NCBI GenBank assembly: GCA_039649115.1
Contig: JBBWZQ010000079.1
Coordinates: 1 to 64,000 of the forward strand
Direction of reading: 5' to 3'
Source of the DNA: DATEJJ01 sp039649115
GTDB lineage: Bacteria > Actinomycetota > Actinomycetes > Mycobacteriales > Micromonosporaceae
Length of the DNA: 64,000 nucleotides
Shown here: positions 7,601 to 14,792 of the stretch, piece after piece
Layout of the letters: every line of letters begins with the position of its first letter
Position numbering within the stretch: position 1 is the stretch's first letter
Translations under genes and position numbers: made by a program
The notes under the pieces: model-generated
The model's database searches: none
Told to the model about the DNA's origin: nothing
What the model saw: the letters and a program-made list of their open reading frames with translations, nothing else

Positions 7601-10125
7601 GCCCCGTCCACCCACAGCCGGGCCAGCACCTCGTCCACTGTGGACGCGCGCCCGTCCCGGGAGGTGGTGGCGTGCACGCGCGACCGGGTGGTACGCGCGT
7701 CTTCCCGCGCGCGCAGCAGCCGGGTCAGCGTGTGGCCCGGTCCCACTTCCAGTACCGTGGCCGGGCCGCCGGCGAACAGCGCCTGGGCGGCGCGATCGAA
7801 CCGCACCGGTTGACCGATCTGCTCTGCCCAGAAGGTGGGCGAGCACGCCTGCTCCGCGGTGAGCACGGCGCCGGTGGCCGCGGAGATGACCGGGATCGCG
7901 GGCGGGTTCAGCGGCAACTCCCGCAGGGCCGCCGCGAAGGCCGGCACCGCGTCCGCCACGACCGGCGAGTGGAACGCGTGTGACGTATTGAGTATCCGGC
8001 CGGTGTGGCCACGGTCCCGCAGGGCGGCGGCCACCTCGTCGATGGCCTCCGCGGTACCCGCCACCACCAACCGGTCCGGCGCGTTGACGGCGGCCACCAC
8101 CACGGTGTCCGGGAGCAGGCCGGCCAGTTCCGCCTCGCCGGCCGGCACGGCGAGCATGCGACCCGGCGGCATCTCCCGCAGGCACCGGGCGCGTGCGGCA
8201 ACCGCGCGCAGGCCCGCCTCGAAGTCGAAGACTCCGGCGACCGCGGCGGCGACCAGTTCACCGACGCTGTGGCCGATGAGAACCTCGGGCGTCACGCCCC
8301 AGTGCAGCAGGCAGTGCGCCAGCGTCGTTTCCAGCACGTACAGCAGGGGCTGCGCCACTTCGGTCGGCGCGAGGCGCTGCGGATCCTCCGCCTGCCGCCA
8401 CACCGCCCGCAGATCCTGCCCGAGCAGCGGGGCCAGCACGTCGAACGCGGCGTCGCATCCCCGCCGGAACAACGGCTCCCCGTCGTACAGGTCGTGGTAC
8501 ATGCCGGGTAGCTGAGCACCCTGCCCCGGAAAGGCGAAGACCACCGAGCGCGACTCGCCATCGGCGCGCAGGACCCGGTCGGGGTCGGCGAGCGCAGCCG
8601 CCGCCGTCGCGGGATCCTCGGCCAGCACCGCGCCGCGCAGCGCGCGGTGCGTCCGGCCGACTCGCAGAGTGTAGGCCAGGTGCGGGAAGTCCCCGGCCGG
8701 CACCCGGCCGACGTGCCCGGCGAGGCGCTGGCGCAGCGCCTCCGCCGCCTGACCGTCCACAGCGGACCAGAGCACTATTTCCCGGGCGCGGCCGGGCACG
8801 GCGGCCTCGACGGGTGGTGGCTCCCGCAGCACCATGTGCGCGTTGGTTCCGCCGATACCGAACGAGCTGACACCGGCGTACCGGGGCCGCTCACCCGGGG
8901 ACTCCCAGTCGGTGAGCTTGGTGTTGACGAAGAACGGTGAGTTCGCCCAGTCAACCTCCGGGTTCGGCGTCTGGACGTTGATGCTGGGCGGCACCTGGCG
9001 GTGGGTCAGCACCAGCGTCGCCTTGATCAGCGCCGCGATCCCGGCCGCCTGGCCCAGGTGCCCGATGTTGGACTTGACGGAGGTGATGGCGCAGTACTGG
9101 CTGGGCAAGGGTTCCGGGCTCACCGACTGGAACGCCTCGGTGAGGCCGGCCAGTTCGATCGGGTCACCGACCCGGGTCGCAGTGCCGTGCGCCTCCACGT
9201 ACCCGATGTCGCGCGGGTGCACGCCGCTGTCCCGCAGCGCCCGGCCGATGCACTCGCTCTGCCCCGCCACGCTCGGCGCGGTGTACCCCACTTTCCGGTT
9301 GCCGTCGTTGTTGATCGCCGAGGCGAGGATGACACTGTAGACGGTGTCGCCGTCGCGCACCGCCGCGTCCAGCGGCTTGAGCAGCACGGCGCCGACCCCG
9401 TCACCGAAGTTGGTGCCGGTGGCGTGCGCGTCGAAGGCCCGCACCGTGCCGTCCCGGGCCAGGATCCCGCCCTCGAGGTAGTGGTAGCCGCGGTGGTAGG
9501 GAAACTCCAGATCCACGCCTCCGGCGGCCGCCATGTCGCAGTCGCCGGCCCGGATCGCCGTACAGGCGACGTGTACCGCGACCAGCGAGCTGGAGCAGGC
9601 GCTCAGGAGCGTCATGGCCGGTCCGCGCAGCCCCAGCCGGTACGAGATGTAGGTGGCCATGTAGTCGGCGTGATTGCCGACGTCCACGGCCAGGAATCCG
9701 ACCTTGGACACCACGTCCGGTCGCCGCTCGATGTGGTCGTACCGGTACCGGTTCACATTGGTACCGGCGAACAGCCCGATCCGGCCCGGGTACCGGGCCG
9801 GATCGTAGCCTGCGTGTTCGAGGGCGGCATGCACTGATTCGAGCATCACCCGGTACTGCGGGTCGCGCAGTTCCGTCTCGCGCGGCGTCATCCCGAACAG
9901 CCGGTGGTCGAACTGGTCGGAGTCCGGCAGCACCGGTCGCTTGCGCACGTAGCTCGACGCGGCGATGGCCTGCGGACTCTCCTGGTACCGCAGCAACTCC
10001 TCGTCGCTCAGCTCAGTCAGGCAGTCCCGACCTACGACGAGATTCGCCCAGAACTCGTCGACGTCCGCCGCTCCGGGAAATCGACCCGCCATCCCGACAA
10101 TGGCTATGGGTTCGGTCGTGCCCAT
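4597..10125 (-). CDS. Type I PKS, one module: KS-AT-KR-DH-ACP
   Basis: The protein has 1842 residues. KS (about 1-430) has Cys in LLSACSSSLVAVH and the two His in EAHGTATRVG and KSNIGHLGQ. AT (about 515-830) has GHSVGE and HAFH, the malonyl-CoA type. An Ala/Pro-rich linker (about 870-950) leads to KR (about 960-1280) with GTYLITGGLGGIG and the Ser/Tyr/Asn set in FSSQAGLAGLYGSADYAAAN. A hot-dog DH domain follows the KR (about 1310-1560), with His in DEHLFRDVPVLPG (usual Gly is Asp) and Asp in HPALLDVA. ACP (about 1750-1830) has FFELGGDSL. The KR-before-DH order is unusual. ATG 10125 is preferred to GTG 10131 because GAGGAGG lies 7 nt upstream. There is no TE or clear docking domain. It follows the LuxR gene by 21 bp. 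Confidence 0.92.
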   Translation of the reverse strand: MGTTEPIAIVGMAGRFPGAADVDEFWANLVVGRDCLTELSDEELLRYQESPQAIAASSYVRKRPVLPDSDQFDHRLFGMTPRETELRDPQYRVMLESVHAALEHAGYDPARYPGRIGLFAGTNVNRYRYDHIERRPDVVSKVGFLAVDVGNHADYMATYISYRLGLRGPAMTLLSACSSSLVAVHVACTAIRAGDCDMAAAGGVDLEFPYHRGYHYLEGGILARDGTVRAFDAHATGTNFGDGVGAVLLKPLDAAVRDGDTVYSVILASAINNDGNRKVGYTAPSVAGQSECIGRALRDSGVHPRDIGYVEAHGTATRVGDPIELAGLTEAFQSVSPEPLPSQYCAITSVKSNIGHLGQAAGIAALIKATLVLTHRQVPPSINVQTPNPEVDWANSPFFVNTKLTDWESPGERPRYAGVSSFGIGGTNAHMVLREPPPVEAAVPGRAREIVLWSAVDGQAAEALRQRLAGHVGRVPAGDFPHLAYTLRVGRTHRALRGAVLAEDPATAAAALADPDRVLRADGESRSVVFAFPGQGAQLPGMYHDLYDGEPLFRRGCDAAFDVLAPLLGQDLRAVWRQAEDPQRLAPTEVAQPLLYVLETTLAHCLLHWGVTPEVLIGHSVGELVAAAVAGVFDFEAGLRAVAARARCLREMPPGRMLAVPAGEAELAGLLPDTVVVAAVNAPDRLVVAGTAEAIDEVAAALRDRGHTGRILNTSHAFHSPVVADAVPAFAAALRELPLNPPAIPVISAATGAVLTAEQACSPTFWAEQIGQPVRFDRAAQALFAGGPATVLEVGPGHTLTRLLRAREDARTTRSRVHATTSRDGRASTVDEVLARLWVDGAAVDFARVDQGRGYRRVAAPGYPYQRRRFWLEPAAAEPPAEAPPAPAAAPQSRPAADAAPAPAQPTPPVAGAAPAPSGAAWRLAELDWVRDRDPLPPPAPGPATGAAVLLAPRDPAVARQVVTGLQRAGYRTVRAVPGGEFDPTGPAGWQRLLDSAAGRGTNGLVLAHAGLLEAPYQVGRDSLEEQLGAGLDAVHGAIQAAAAIHRQHRLPVRLVILGRGLVNVTGSEPVNPASASVTGLLRTAEREVAGLTGQVVDVAGEIDADQLASVLAGPALPVVALRGGCRWLPRLATLRDADQPPRLRSKGTYLITGGLGGIGLVIARTLAETGLCPRIALLGRTGPDGRDPAARDLLERTLAGLVEAGAQVETFAVDVAEVPALDRVVSTVEDRFGTVHGVVHAAGLAGGGLVERRDRADMRAVLRPKAAGILAIEEVFARRPALDFLALFSSQAGLAGLYGSADYAAANAFLDAYASRPGQAARRTLSVQWPGWAEVGMLADSPTAAKVLGGQGAPDGGTRVNGGGPRDHAAERTVLEVIRTPGEDWEFDEHLFRDVPVLPGTALVELAVLAARATGVPATGWPIELRDMVFFTPVVGDTARRVRVVVGELAGVHRFRIQSCRVAGGGRWTDHATGTFRPGKAVAPPDPVHLAERLATETEFSLAGWMHFGPRWSSTVATSGHATEALARLVLPERFRADLADHPVHPALLDVAAGVLTDVEPGHEYAPFMYRRITVFQPLTADVTVHAWFLESAGRGRRPVSFDIIDTASHTLLLRAESFVTREVLDGFDPTAEPEPHANGARATSPRPAVPAPRPDLDGAPAWLLRPEDGAAAFLDSLCPGRPPVVLVDLPARPLEVPGIPWTDPPRGHPQPVHSGRQEPAPTIPAPAAAPHRDRVEAPAVAAVPPVAASPAVAPGADDDEVLSELRRLWGDALGLTELGVDDDFFELGGDSLGAVQVAARISARFGVEVSAGSLFDTPTLRTLTAEVRSLTGALPVGGAR

Positions 10126-10146
10126 GCACACCCCTCCTCGGAGCGG

Positions 10147-10779
10147 TCAGATGGTGAGGCTGGCCCGCAGCGGGTGCCCGAGCATGGCGGCCCGGGTCAG
10201 TTCGGCCTTGTTACCGAGGCCGAGCTTGACCCGGATCCGTTTTACGTACGTGTCGACGGTGTGCCGGCTGATACCCAGCCGGCGCGCGATCTGGTCGTGG
10301 GTGAGCCCCCAGGAGATCTGCCGCAGTACCTGCTGCTCCCGGTCGGACAGCGGGCTTTGGCCCAGTTCGCCCGGGCGGACCAGGTCACCGCCCGCGGTGG
10401 CTGGGCCGTCCGGCTCCTCCGGCACCTGGGCAAACGCTTTCCTAGCGTGGCGATGGATCGCCGCCACGATTGCCTCGGGATGCTCCTGCTTGCTGACAAC
10501 TGCGGCGACACCCGCTCGCAGGTAGGCGGGGGCCCGGCCGGAGAGCCGTTCCACCGTCAGTACGATCACCGGGCAGGCTCGGGCCAACCGGCCGATCGTG
10601 CGCACCTCATCCCGGCCGCGAAAGACTTCGGGATCGATGGTCATCACATCGATGTCAGCAAGGTCTTCTTCGTCCACACTAGTGCGGGTCTGGCGGACCA
10701 CAACGTCCTCGCGGGCGAGGAGTTGTTTCAGTCCGTCGGCGAAAAGTGGGCAGCTGTCAACAATACCTGCGCGAATCAC
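10147..10779 (-). CDS. LuxR/NarL-type response regulator
   Basis: The 210-residue protein has an N-terminal receiver-like domain and a C-terminal HTH. The receiver keeps the likely phospho-acceptor Asp (MTIDPEVF), Thr (VIVLTVE) and Lys (VVSKQEHPE), but the usual acidic pair at the start is reduced to Asp-Ser (GIVDSCPLF), so phosphorylation may be weak or absent. The HTH reads LSDREQQVLRQISWGL, QIARRLGISRHTVDTYVKRI. GTG 10779 has GGGGG 5-6 nt upstream. The gene directly precedes and is probably co-transcribed with the PKS and SDR, so it is a likely pathway activator acting on its own promoter in 10780-10972. No partner kinase is visible. Confidence 0.88.
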   Translation of the reverse strand: MIRAGIVDSCPLFADGLKQLLAREDVVVRQTRTSVDEEDLADIDVMTIDPEVFRGRDEVRTIGRLARACPVIVLTVERLSGRAPAYLRAGVAAVVSKQEHPEAIVAAIHRHARKAFAQVPEEPDGPATAGGDLVRPGELGQSPLSDREQQVLRQISWGLTHDQIARRLGISRHTVDTYVKRIRVKLGLGNKAELTRAAMLGHPLRASLTI

Positions 10780-10972
10780 ACTTACCCCCGTTGTTCGGCG
10801 CCAAGCTGTGCGCCTGCTCGCAACACAGCAGAGCGGTACTTCACGGCGCATCCGCGCTGGAGGCGTTGTGGCCGTTTCCGCCCACGCATCCGAAACGTTA
10901 GCACTGCGGCAGATCGAACCGTGTCCCTCGATAAAGCGGCTTGAGTCGCTGTTCGCCGACTCCGGAGCCACG
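10780..10972. promoter_or_regulatory. Upstream region of luxR-PKS-SDR operon
   Basis: This 193-bp gap lies between the carrier protein stop (10973) and the LuxR start (10779). It must hold the promoter of the LuxR-PKS-SDR run. I see no strong consensus boxes or StrR-type site, and no run of T after a hairpin that would mark a terminator for the carrier protein gene. Confidence 0.4.
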
Positions 10973-11269
10973 TCATGACGGACCGCGCAGCCACGGTGGG
11001 TCCTGCTTTCGGCGCACCGGAGCGGTCGACCCCTCGGCTCGGCGCCGGATCTCGGTGACGAGCGCCCGCACCGTGGGCCAGCGGTACAGGTCGACCAGCG
11101 CGAGGTCGAAGCCCACGGTACGCAGCCCGTCCAGGATCTCGGCCAGCGTGGTCGAAGAGATCCCGGCCTCGAAGAAGTTGGTGTCCGGAGCGATGTCACG
11201 ATGACCGGCGAAGGCCGCGCGCACCCGACCTTCGATGTCCTGACCGCCCAGCTGGGGCACCACGCTCAC
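10973..11269 (-). CDS. Free-standing carrier protein (SS type)
   Basis: The 98-residue protein is a single acyl/peptidyl carrier domain. The phosphopantetheine Ser is Ser39 by alignment of FFEAGISST with the usual FFELGGDSL; the GGD before the Ser is replaced by GIS. The Arg/Pro-rich tail after residue 75 is unstructured. GTG 11269 overlaps the stop of the thioesterase gene (GTGA), so the two are probably translated together. The carrier protein at 31387-31731 shares the same FFE-x-G-x-SS pattern, suggesting a pair of related carriers serving the two PKS/NRPS blocks. Whether it holds an amino acid or an acyl chain cannot be told. Confidence 0.8.
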   Translation of the reverse strand: MSVVPQLGGQDIEGRVRAAFAGHRDIAPDTNFFEAGISSTTLAEILDGLRTVGFDLALVDLYRWPTVRALVTEIRRRAEGSTAPVRRKQDPPWLRGPS

Positions 11270-12039
11270 CGCGGCTCGCGGGCGGCCGCCACCGGACCCG
11301 CGATCGCGCGAACCGCCGCGGCCACCGCATCGGGATCGCCGTCGAGCAGCCAGTGATCGCCCGGCACGGTCAGGATCTGGAAGCCCGCGCGGGTGTGCGC
11401 GCGCCACCCCCCGACGTCCGGACCGCCCAGCACGGGGTCGGCGCGGCCGTGTATCACGGCTACCGGCGCGTCCAGCGGCGCCGCGCCGGTGTACTCGTAG
11501 CCGGCGAGCAGGGCGTAGTCGGCGCGCAGGGCCGGTTCGAAGATCTGGCGAAAGTCCGGCTGCCCGGAAACTTTCGCCGGTACCCCCCGATACGACATGA
11601 TCTCCCGCCAGAACTCGTCCGCACCCAGCGTGTGCAGCCCGCGCGGCGGGGCGGCTCGATCCGGCGCCGGGTAGGACACCGCGACCAGCGCGGTCGGCGG
11701 TGGCCGCCCGCAGTCGCGCAGGCGCCGCGCGAGCAGGAAGGCCAGCAGCGCGCCCGAGCAGTAGCCGAGCAGCGTTCCCGGGGTACGCACGGCCAGGTCG
11801 GCGGCCAGGTCGCTGAGCAGCGGATCCAGGTCGGTGCGGGGCGGCTGGAGAAACCGCGCCTGCCGGCCCGGCAGGTTGAGCGCCCAGAGGCATACCTCGG
11901 GTGCGAGCCGCCCGGCGAGCGCGGCGAACGTGGTGACGCCCCCGCCCGCCTGGGGAAACGCATAGACGTGCGCACCCGCGCGGGCCGGGTCCGCGAGCGG
12001 GATGAACCAGTCGTCGACCTCCGGCAAGCTGCGACTCAC
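11266..12039 (-). CDS. Thioesterase with Cys nucleophile (GxCxG)
   Basis: The 257-residue alpha/beta-hydrolase resembles stand-alone thioesterases of NRPS/PKS clusters (VYAFPQAGGG near the N-terminus, GRADPVL with Asp201, VPGDHWLL with His229). The nucleophile elbow reads G92-Y-C94-S-G96, while the second thioesterase in this window has GHSMG at the same place, so Cys94 replaces the usual Ser. Cys-type thioesterase domains are known from pathways that make strained or amide products, such as obafluorin (beta-lactone) and sulfazecin (beta-lactam). An editing role is equally possible. GTG 12039 has AGGAGG just upstream. It is paired with the overlapping carrier protein gene. Confidence 0.85.
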   Translation of the reverse strand: MSRSLPEVDDWFIPLADPARAGAHVYAFPQAGGGVTTFAALAGRLAPEVCLWALNLPGRQARFLQPPRTDLDPLLSDLAADLAVRTPGTLLGYCSGALLAFLLARRLRDCGRPPPTALVAVSYPAPDRAAPPRGLHTLGADEFWREIMSYRGVPAKVSGQPDFRQIFEPALRADYALLAGYEYTGAAPLDAPVAVIHGRADPVLGGPDVGGWRAHTRAGFQILTVPGDHWLLDGDPDAVAAAVRAIAGPVAAAREPR

Positions 12040-12207
12040 CTGCCTCCTGTCGCGGGAACACGGGTGCTGAAATGGTCGGTTCCGCCCCGTGGCGGTGCAC
12101 GTCCCCGGTTTCCGCGACGGCCCACGGGCCGGATGGGCGTCCACCAGCCTGTTAGAGTTCGCCCGGGGTACCCGACCGCACCCGGTCGATCGCCGCTGGA
12201 GGAGAGC
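12040..12207. promoter_or_regulatory. Divergent promoter region: thioesterase / monooxygenase
   Basis: These 168 bp separate the divergently transcribed thioesterase (minus) and luciferase-like monooxygenase (plus), so promoters in both directions must lie here. It ends with the monooxygenase ribosome site GGAGGAG (12198-12204). No operator repeat stands out. Confidence 0.5.
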
Positions 12208-13287
12208 GTGTACGCCACTTGTACCGGGATGCCGCTGCTGAGCATCTTCTTCTTTTCCCACCACGATCCCGGCACCGGGCCGGACCGGTACGACTTCGTC
12301 CTGTCCACCACCCGGCTCGCCGAGGATCTCGGCTTTCACGCGGTGTGGCTCCCGGAGCGCCACTTCCACCCGTTCGGCGGGCTGTTCCCCAACCCGGCCG
12401 TGGTCGCCGCCGCGCTGGCGACCCGCACTCAGCGCATCGGGTTGCGGGCGGGCAGCGTGGTGCTCCCGTTGCACCACGTCGCCCGGGTAGCCGAGGAATG
12501 GGCGGTGGTTGACGCGCTGTCCAACGGACGGGTCGGTGTGTCGGCGGCCACCGGTTGGAACCAGGGTGACTTCGTCCTCGGCACCACCCCCTTCGAGGAG
12601 CGCCGGGAGCACACGTACCGGGCCGTCGAGGCGCTACAGGCGCTGTGGCGGGGCGAAGAGCTGCGGCTGCCGTCCCGAGGGGCGGAGGTTCCGGTGCGCA
12701 CCTACCCGCGCCCGGTGCAGGCCTCGCTCCCGTTGTGGTTGACCGCCACCTCCGGCCCGGGCACGTTCCGGGAGGCGGCCCGGCGCGGGTTGGGGGTGCT
12801 CACCGGATACCTGCAACAGGATCACCAGCAGCTGTCCGACCACATTGGACAGTACCGGACCGGCTTCGTGCCGGGCGGGTCCGCCGGTGCGCCGCACGTG
12901 ACGTTGATGGTGCACGCGTGCGTGGCGGAAACCACCCCGGCCGCGTTGGCGCAGGCGCACCCGCCGCTGCTGGCCTACCAGGGCCAGTTCCTGTCGCTGA
13001 GTGACCGGGCCAACGATCCGCGCGCCGACGAGGAGCCGCTGACCGAAGACGAGAAACAGGAGTTGGCCCGCTACGCCACCCACAAATACCTGACCGAGCG
13101 CGGCCTGGTCGGGGATGCCGGGGTGGCGGCCTGCCGACTGCGCGAGCTGGCGGCGATGGGCGTGGACGAGGTGGCCTGCCTGGTCGACTTCGGTCTGCCC
13201 CCCGACCTGGTCACCCAGACCCTGGTCCGGCTGGCCGCAGTCAGCGGCCTGTCCGCGCCCGCCGCGGTCCCCGCCGGGTCAGCCTGA
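12208..13287 (+). CDS. Stand-alone luciferase-like FMN monooxygenase (MupA/Atu3640 type)
   Basis: The 359-residue protein belongs to the bacterial-luciferase superfamily, and the sequence near VWLPERHFHPFGGLFPNPAV, with VGVSAATGWNQGDF and LPLWLTATSG later, is that of the natural-product LLM group, usually found as a domain embedded in NRPS or PKS proteins. Here it is free-standing, so it probably acts in trans on a carrier-bound intermediate, using reduced FMN and O2. GTG 12208 is chosen for its GGAGGAG site; an ATG at 12229 is the alternative. It converges with the condensation gene and overlaps its last 9 bp. Oxidation position and substrate are unknown. Confidence 0.85.
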   Translation: MYATCTGMPLLSIFFFSHHDPGTGPDRYDFVLSTTRLAEDLGFHAVWLPERHFHPFGGLFPNPAVVAAALATRTQRIGLRAGSVVLPLHHVARVAEEWAVVDALSNGRVGVSAATGWNQGDFVLGTTPFEERREHTYRAVEALQALWRGEELRLPSRGAEVPVRTYPRPVQASLPLWLTATSGPGTFREAARRGLGVLTGYLQQDHQQLSDHIGQYRTGFVPGGSAGAPHVTLMVHACVAETTPAALAQAHPPLLAYQGQFLSLSDRANDPRADEEPLTEDEKQELARYATHKYLTERGLVGDAGVAACRLRELAAMGVDEVACLVDFGLPPDLVTQTLVRLAAVSGLSAPAAVPAGSA

Positions 13288-14598
13288 CGCCAGCTTGTGC
13301 AGCACCTCCACCAAGGTGTCCTCGAAGTCGCGCAGTGGCCGGTCGCCACCGTGCACCTGAGGGGACGCGACCACCGCCCACAGGCCGTCATCCCGCAGCA
13401 GCGCCCAGATGCCGTAACCCGTCCGGTAGGCCGGCGCGACCTCGATCCGCTCCCAGCCGGTACCGGCAGCGGCGTTCCCGTGCGCGACCGCTACGTCCCG
13501 GGTCGCCGTCCGGACGTCCACAAAGGACATGAAGCAGGTGGGTATCCGCTCGCCCGCGCCGTCGTAGAAGCCGGATCCGGCGCAGTCCAGCACCCGGGCC
13601 AGCGGCAGTTCGTGGTGGTCCAGCAGACCGAACAGGCGGGTGCGTACCTGGTGCACGACGTCACCGAAGCGCTCCGTGCCGGCAATCGGGAAATACAACG
13701 GCAGCATGTTCGCGTACCAGCCGATGCCGTCGCGCACCTCGGGCGCGTCGCGGTTGTGGGTCGCGACCATGATGCCGGTTTCCGGCAAGCCGGTGGCCTC
13801 GCGTACCGCCATGCCGTAGGCCGCGAGCAGCCCCATGAACAACGTGGTCCGCGCGCCGCGGCAAGCGCGACCGAACGCCTCGGTGGCGCCGGCGTCCAGC
13901 AGCTGGATCCGGGCGTACCGTCCGGTGCCCAGGTCCCAGACGCCCGGGTGTACCGCAAACGTCGGCTGCACCGGACGCCCGGCCAGTAGCTCCTGGAACG
14001 CGGCGATCTGGTCGTCCAGCAGTGGACCGTCGGCGAACCGGCGCCGCTGCGCCGCGCTGTAGGCGATGAAGTCGGCCGGTGGAGGCAGGTCTGCCGGGCA
14101 CCCGGCCAGCGCCGCGGCGTACAGCGCTTCAATCTCCGCCTTGGCCCGGAAGGCCGACCAGCCATCGCATGTCAGGTGGTCCATGCTCAGGTAGAAGATC
14201 GGCTCGTCGCCGCGCACGACCCCGGCGCGCAGCAGCGGCCAGCTCAACACGTCGAACGGCTCGTCGATGCGGCGGCGGACATACTCGTCCGCCGCGGCCG
14301 GCCCTGACGGCAGTTCGGCCCGGTCCACCGCCTCGCAACGGATCCCGTCCACAGCCTCCACCGCACGGTGCAGGACTACCCGCTCGCCGCGCCACCCGAA
14401 CTGGTACTGCAACGCCGGGTGCCGCTGCACGAAGGCGCGTACGGCAGCCTCCACCGCACCGACGTCGACCGGTCCGGGTAGCCGGCACACCAAGGGGATC
14501 GTCTTCGCGCCGGGCCCCGGTCGGCGGTCCGCGGGAGCGCACGCGGCGCGTACCCGGCGCTCCTGTGCGTAGGAGGGCATGCGCACCACACCCGTCAC
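13279..14598 (-). CDS. Free-standing condensation-domain protein
   Basis: The 439-residue protein is a complete condensation-superfamily fold with no A or carrier domain. The active-site motif is MDHLTCDG: the first His of HHxxxDG is Asp, but the catalytic second His and the Asp-Gly are kept. A later segment (TTLFMGLLAAYGMAVREATG, then GWYANMLPLYFP) matches the usual second half. GTG 14598 is chosen because GGGAGGG lies 5-6 nt upstream; ATG 14580 is possible. It is likely to join or release a carrier-bound intermediate in trans, as an amide or ester former. It is transcribed divergently from the membrane glycosyltransferase. Confidence 0.82.
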   Translation of the reverse strand: MTGVVRMPSYAQERRVRAACAPADRRPGPGAKTIPLVCRLPGPVDVGAVEAAVRAFVQRHPALQYQFGWRGERVVLHRAVEAVDGIRCEAVDRAELPSGPAAADEYVRRRIDEPFDVLSWPLLRAGVVRGDEPIFYLSMDHLTCDGWSAFRAKAEIEALYAAALAGCPADLPPPADFIAYSAAQRRRFADGPLLDDQIAAFQELLAGRPVQPTFAVHPGVWDLGTGRYARIQLLDAGATEAFGRACRGARTTLFMGLLAAYGMAVREATGLPETGIMVATHNRDAPEVRDGIGWYANMLPLYFPIAGTERFGDVVHQVRTRLFGLLDHHELPLARVLDCAGSGFYDGAGERIPTCFMSFVDVRTATRDVAVAHGNAAAGTGWERIEVAPAYRTGYGIWALLRDDGLWAVVASPQVHGGDRPLRDFEDTLVEVLHKLASG

Positions 14599-14792
14599 CG
14601 TCGCCCTCCCACTGGTTGCCCGATGGTGGCAGTCTGCTCGCCACCACCTCGGCCGGGCTTGTCCCGGGATTCCGTGACAGCTAAGGGATCGGAGCCGGAA
14701 TTCGGGCGCAAGATACTGGAACCGGTCAGGGCCGCGGGCAACCAGCTCGCCCGGCACTGGGCGCATCGACGACACGGGCCAAGGGGGCCGGC
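14599..14792. promoter_or_regulatory. Divergent promoter region: condensation protein / membrane GT2
   Basis: These 194 bp lie between two divergent genes. The interval contains the ribosome sites at its ends (CCCTCCC on the plus strand as GGGAGGG for the minus gene; AAGGGGG for the GT2) and no obvious operator. Promoters in both directions are expected but not individually identifiable. Confidence 0.45.
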
